This document shows, piece after piece, positions 63,099-64,000 of a stretch of DNA of 64,000 bases; within the stretch, counting starts at the first letter, position 1, and every line of letters begins with the position of its first letter. This DNA is from Streptococcus peroris ATCC 700780 (GTDB lineage Bacteria > Bacillota > Bacilli > Lactobacillales > Streptococcaceae): positions 1,302,944 to 1,366,943 of the forward strand of contig NZ_GL732463.1 in NCBI RefSeq assembly GCF_000187585.1. Direction: 5' to 3'. The position numbers were made by a program, and so were the translations under genes. The notes beneath the pieces are model-generated. The model had not been told where the DNA came from and ran no database searches. It was given only the letters and a program-made list of their open reading frames with translations.

Positions 63099-64000
63099 AT
63101 GCAAGATAAGATTGTCATCCATGGGGCTCGCGCCCATAATTTAAAAAATATTGACGTGGAAATACCACGAGACAAGCTAGTTGTGGTGACGGGACTATCT
63201 GGATCTGGAAAGTCTAGTTTAGCCTTTGATACCCTCTATGCTGAAGGGCAACGTCGTTATGTAGAGAGTCTATCTGCCTATGCGCGACAATTTTTGGGCA
63301 ATATGGAAAAGCCAGATGTGGATTCTATCGATGGTCTTAGTCCTGCTATTTCCATTGACCAGAAAACGACTAGTAAAAATCCTCGTTCGACAGTTGGAAC
63401 AACGACGGAAATCAACGACTACCTACGTCTCCTCTATGCACGTGTAGGAACACCCTACTGTATCAACGGACATGGGGCTATCAAAGCTTCGTCTGTAGAG
63501 CAGATTGTCGACAAGGTCTTGGAATTGCCAGAGCGCCAGCGTCTGCAGATTTTGGCTCCTGTTATTCGTAAGAAAAAAGGGCAGCATAAGACGCTGATTG
63601 AAAAGATTCAAAAAGATGGTTACGTCCGTGTCCGTGTCGATGGAGTTGTTTACGATGTGACCGAAGTTCCTGAACTTGAAAAGAATAAGCAACACAACAT
63701 CGATGTGGTGGTGGACCGTATCATCATAAAGGATGGGATTCGTAGTCGTCTTTTTGACTCGATTGAGGCAGCCCTTCGTATCGCTGAAGGATATGTCATT
63801 ATCGATACTATGAACGACTCTGAGTTGCTCTTCTCAGAACACTATGCTTGTCCAGTATGTGGCTTTACGGTTCCAGAACTAGAACCTCGTCTTTTCTCTT
63901 TCAATGCTCCTTTTGGGTCATGTAGTGAGTGTGATGGTTTGGGTATCAAGCTAGAGGTGGATATTGATTTAGTGATACCAGATGCTAGCAAGACTCTTCG
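63099..64000 (+). CDS. uvrA: Excinuclease ABC subunit A (5' part, runs off window)
   Basis: The first 300 codons of UvrA, the damage-recognition ATPase of nucleotide excision repair, are present; the full protein is about 940 residues. It starts [18 protein letters not shown]. Walker A is [10 protein letters not shown], the Q-loop region [15 protein letters not shown] follows, and part of a zinc finger is visible as CPVCGF and CSECDGLG. The ATG follows GAAAGAAG. The frame is open to the end of the window. Confidence 0.96.
   Translation, partial: MQDKIVIHGARAHNLKNIDVEIPRDKLVVVTGLSGSGKSSLAFDTLYAEGQRRYVESLSAYARQFLGNMEKPDVDSIDGLSPAISIDQKTTSKNPRSTVGTTTEINDYLRLLYARVGTPYCINGHGAIKASSVEQIVDKVLELPERQRLQILAPVIRKKKGQHKTLIEKIQKDGYVRVRVDGVVYDVTEVPELEKNKQHNIDVVVDRIIIKDGIRSRLFDSIEAALRIAEGYVIIDTMNDSELLFSEHYACPVCGFTVPELEPRLFSFNAPFGSCSECDGLGIKLEVDIDLVIPDASKTL

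Overview
The window is a contiguous piece of a low-GC Firmicute chromosome, almost certainly a viridans streptococcus of the mitis group (S. mitis / S. oralis / S. infantis-like, close to S. pneumoniae). Nearly every housekeeping protein is a recognisable pneumococcal-type orthologue (BgaC operon, RNase J1 with RpoY, TsaB/RimI/TsaD, MetQ/M20/MetNP, MalR regulon, TyrS, MutL/RuvA/Tag, UvrA). Promoters are frequently of the extended -10 form (TGGTAAAAT or TGGTATAAT). Species assignment is inference from gene content recalled, not from a search.

Layout. 1-7087: bgaC-PTS(IIB,IIC,IID,IIA)-agaS-galM, a glycan beta-galactoside catabolic operon behind a promoter with a perfect 7-bp-arm palindrome over the -35. 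7089-9150: rpoY-rnjA on the minus strand. 9329-11446: tsaB-rimI-tsaD. 11513-13269: an apparently leaderless lipoprotein gene, then azlC-azlD. 13372-18464: an amino-acid binding lipoprotein and the methionine uptake operon metQ-(M20 peptidase)-metN-metP behind a perfect MET-box. 18626-21108: a dltB-like/dltD-like pair followed by an overlapping 52-codon frame that looks like a DltX-type acyl-carrier microprotein. 21164-24147: an ECF S component, an Rgg regulator and an MFS exporter.

24226-42834: hisS and aspS bracket a 15.5-kb surface and membrane region. It holds an 1866-residue beta-helix + 12 x G5 LPETG protein, two adjacent Cna-like adhesins with threonine-rich stalks and LPFTG anchors, YfhO, and a small XRE-controlled operon of membrane proteins (PspC domain, DUF3169, CPBP protease).

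42812-53553: yitT, then the maltose/maltodextrin regulon: malR-malA and malX-malC-malD on the minus strand facing malQ-malP on the plus strand, with MalR operators arranged almost mirror-symmetrically over both main promoters. 53827-64000: a small membrane protein, rlmA-type methyltransferase, tyrS, mutL-ruvA-tag, an S66 peptidase, a SemiSWEET, corA-DUF1129 and the 5' part of uvrA (runs off the window).

The most notable item is the stand-alone DltB-DltD-DltX-like set without DltA or DltC, a candidate dedicated cell-envelope acylation module. No tRNA, rRNA, CRISPR array, insertion sequence or prophage was recognised.
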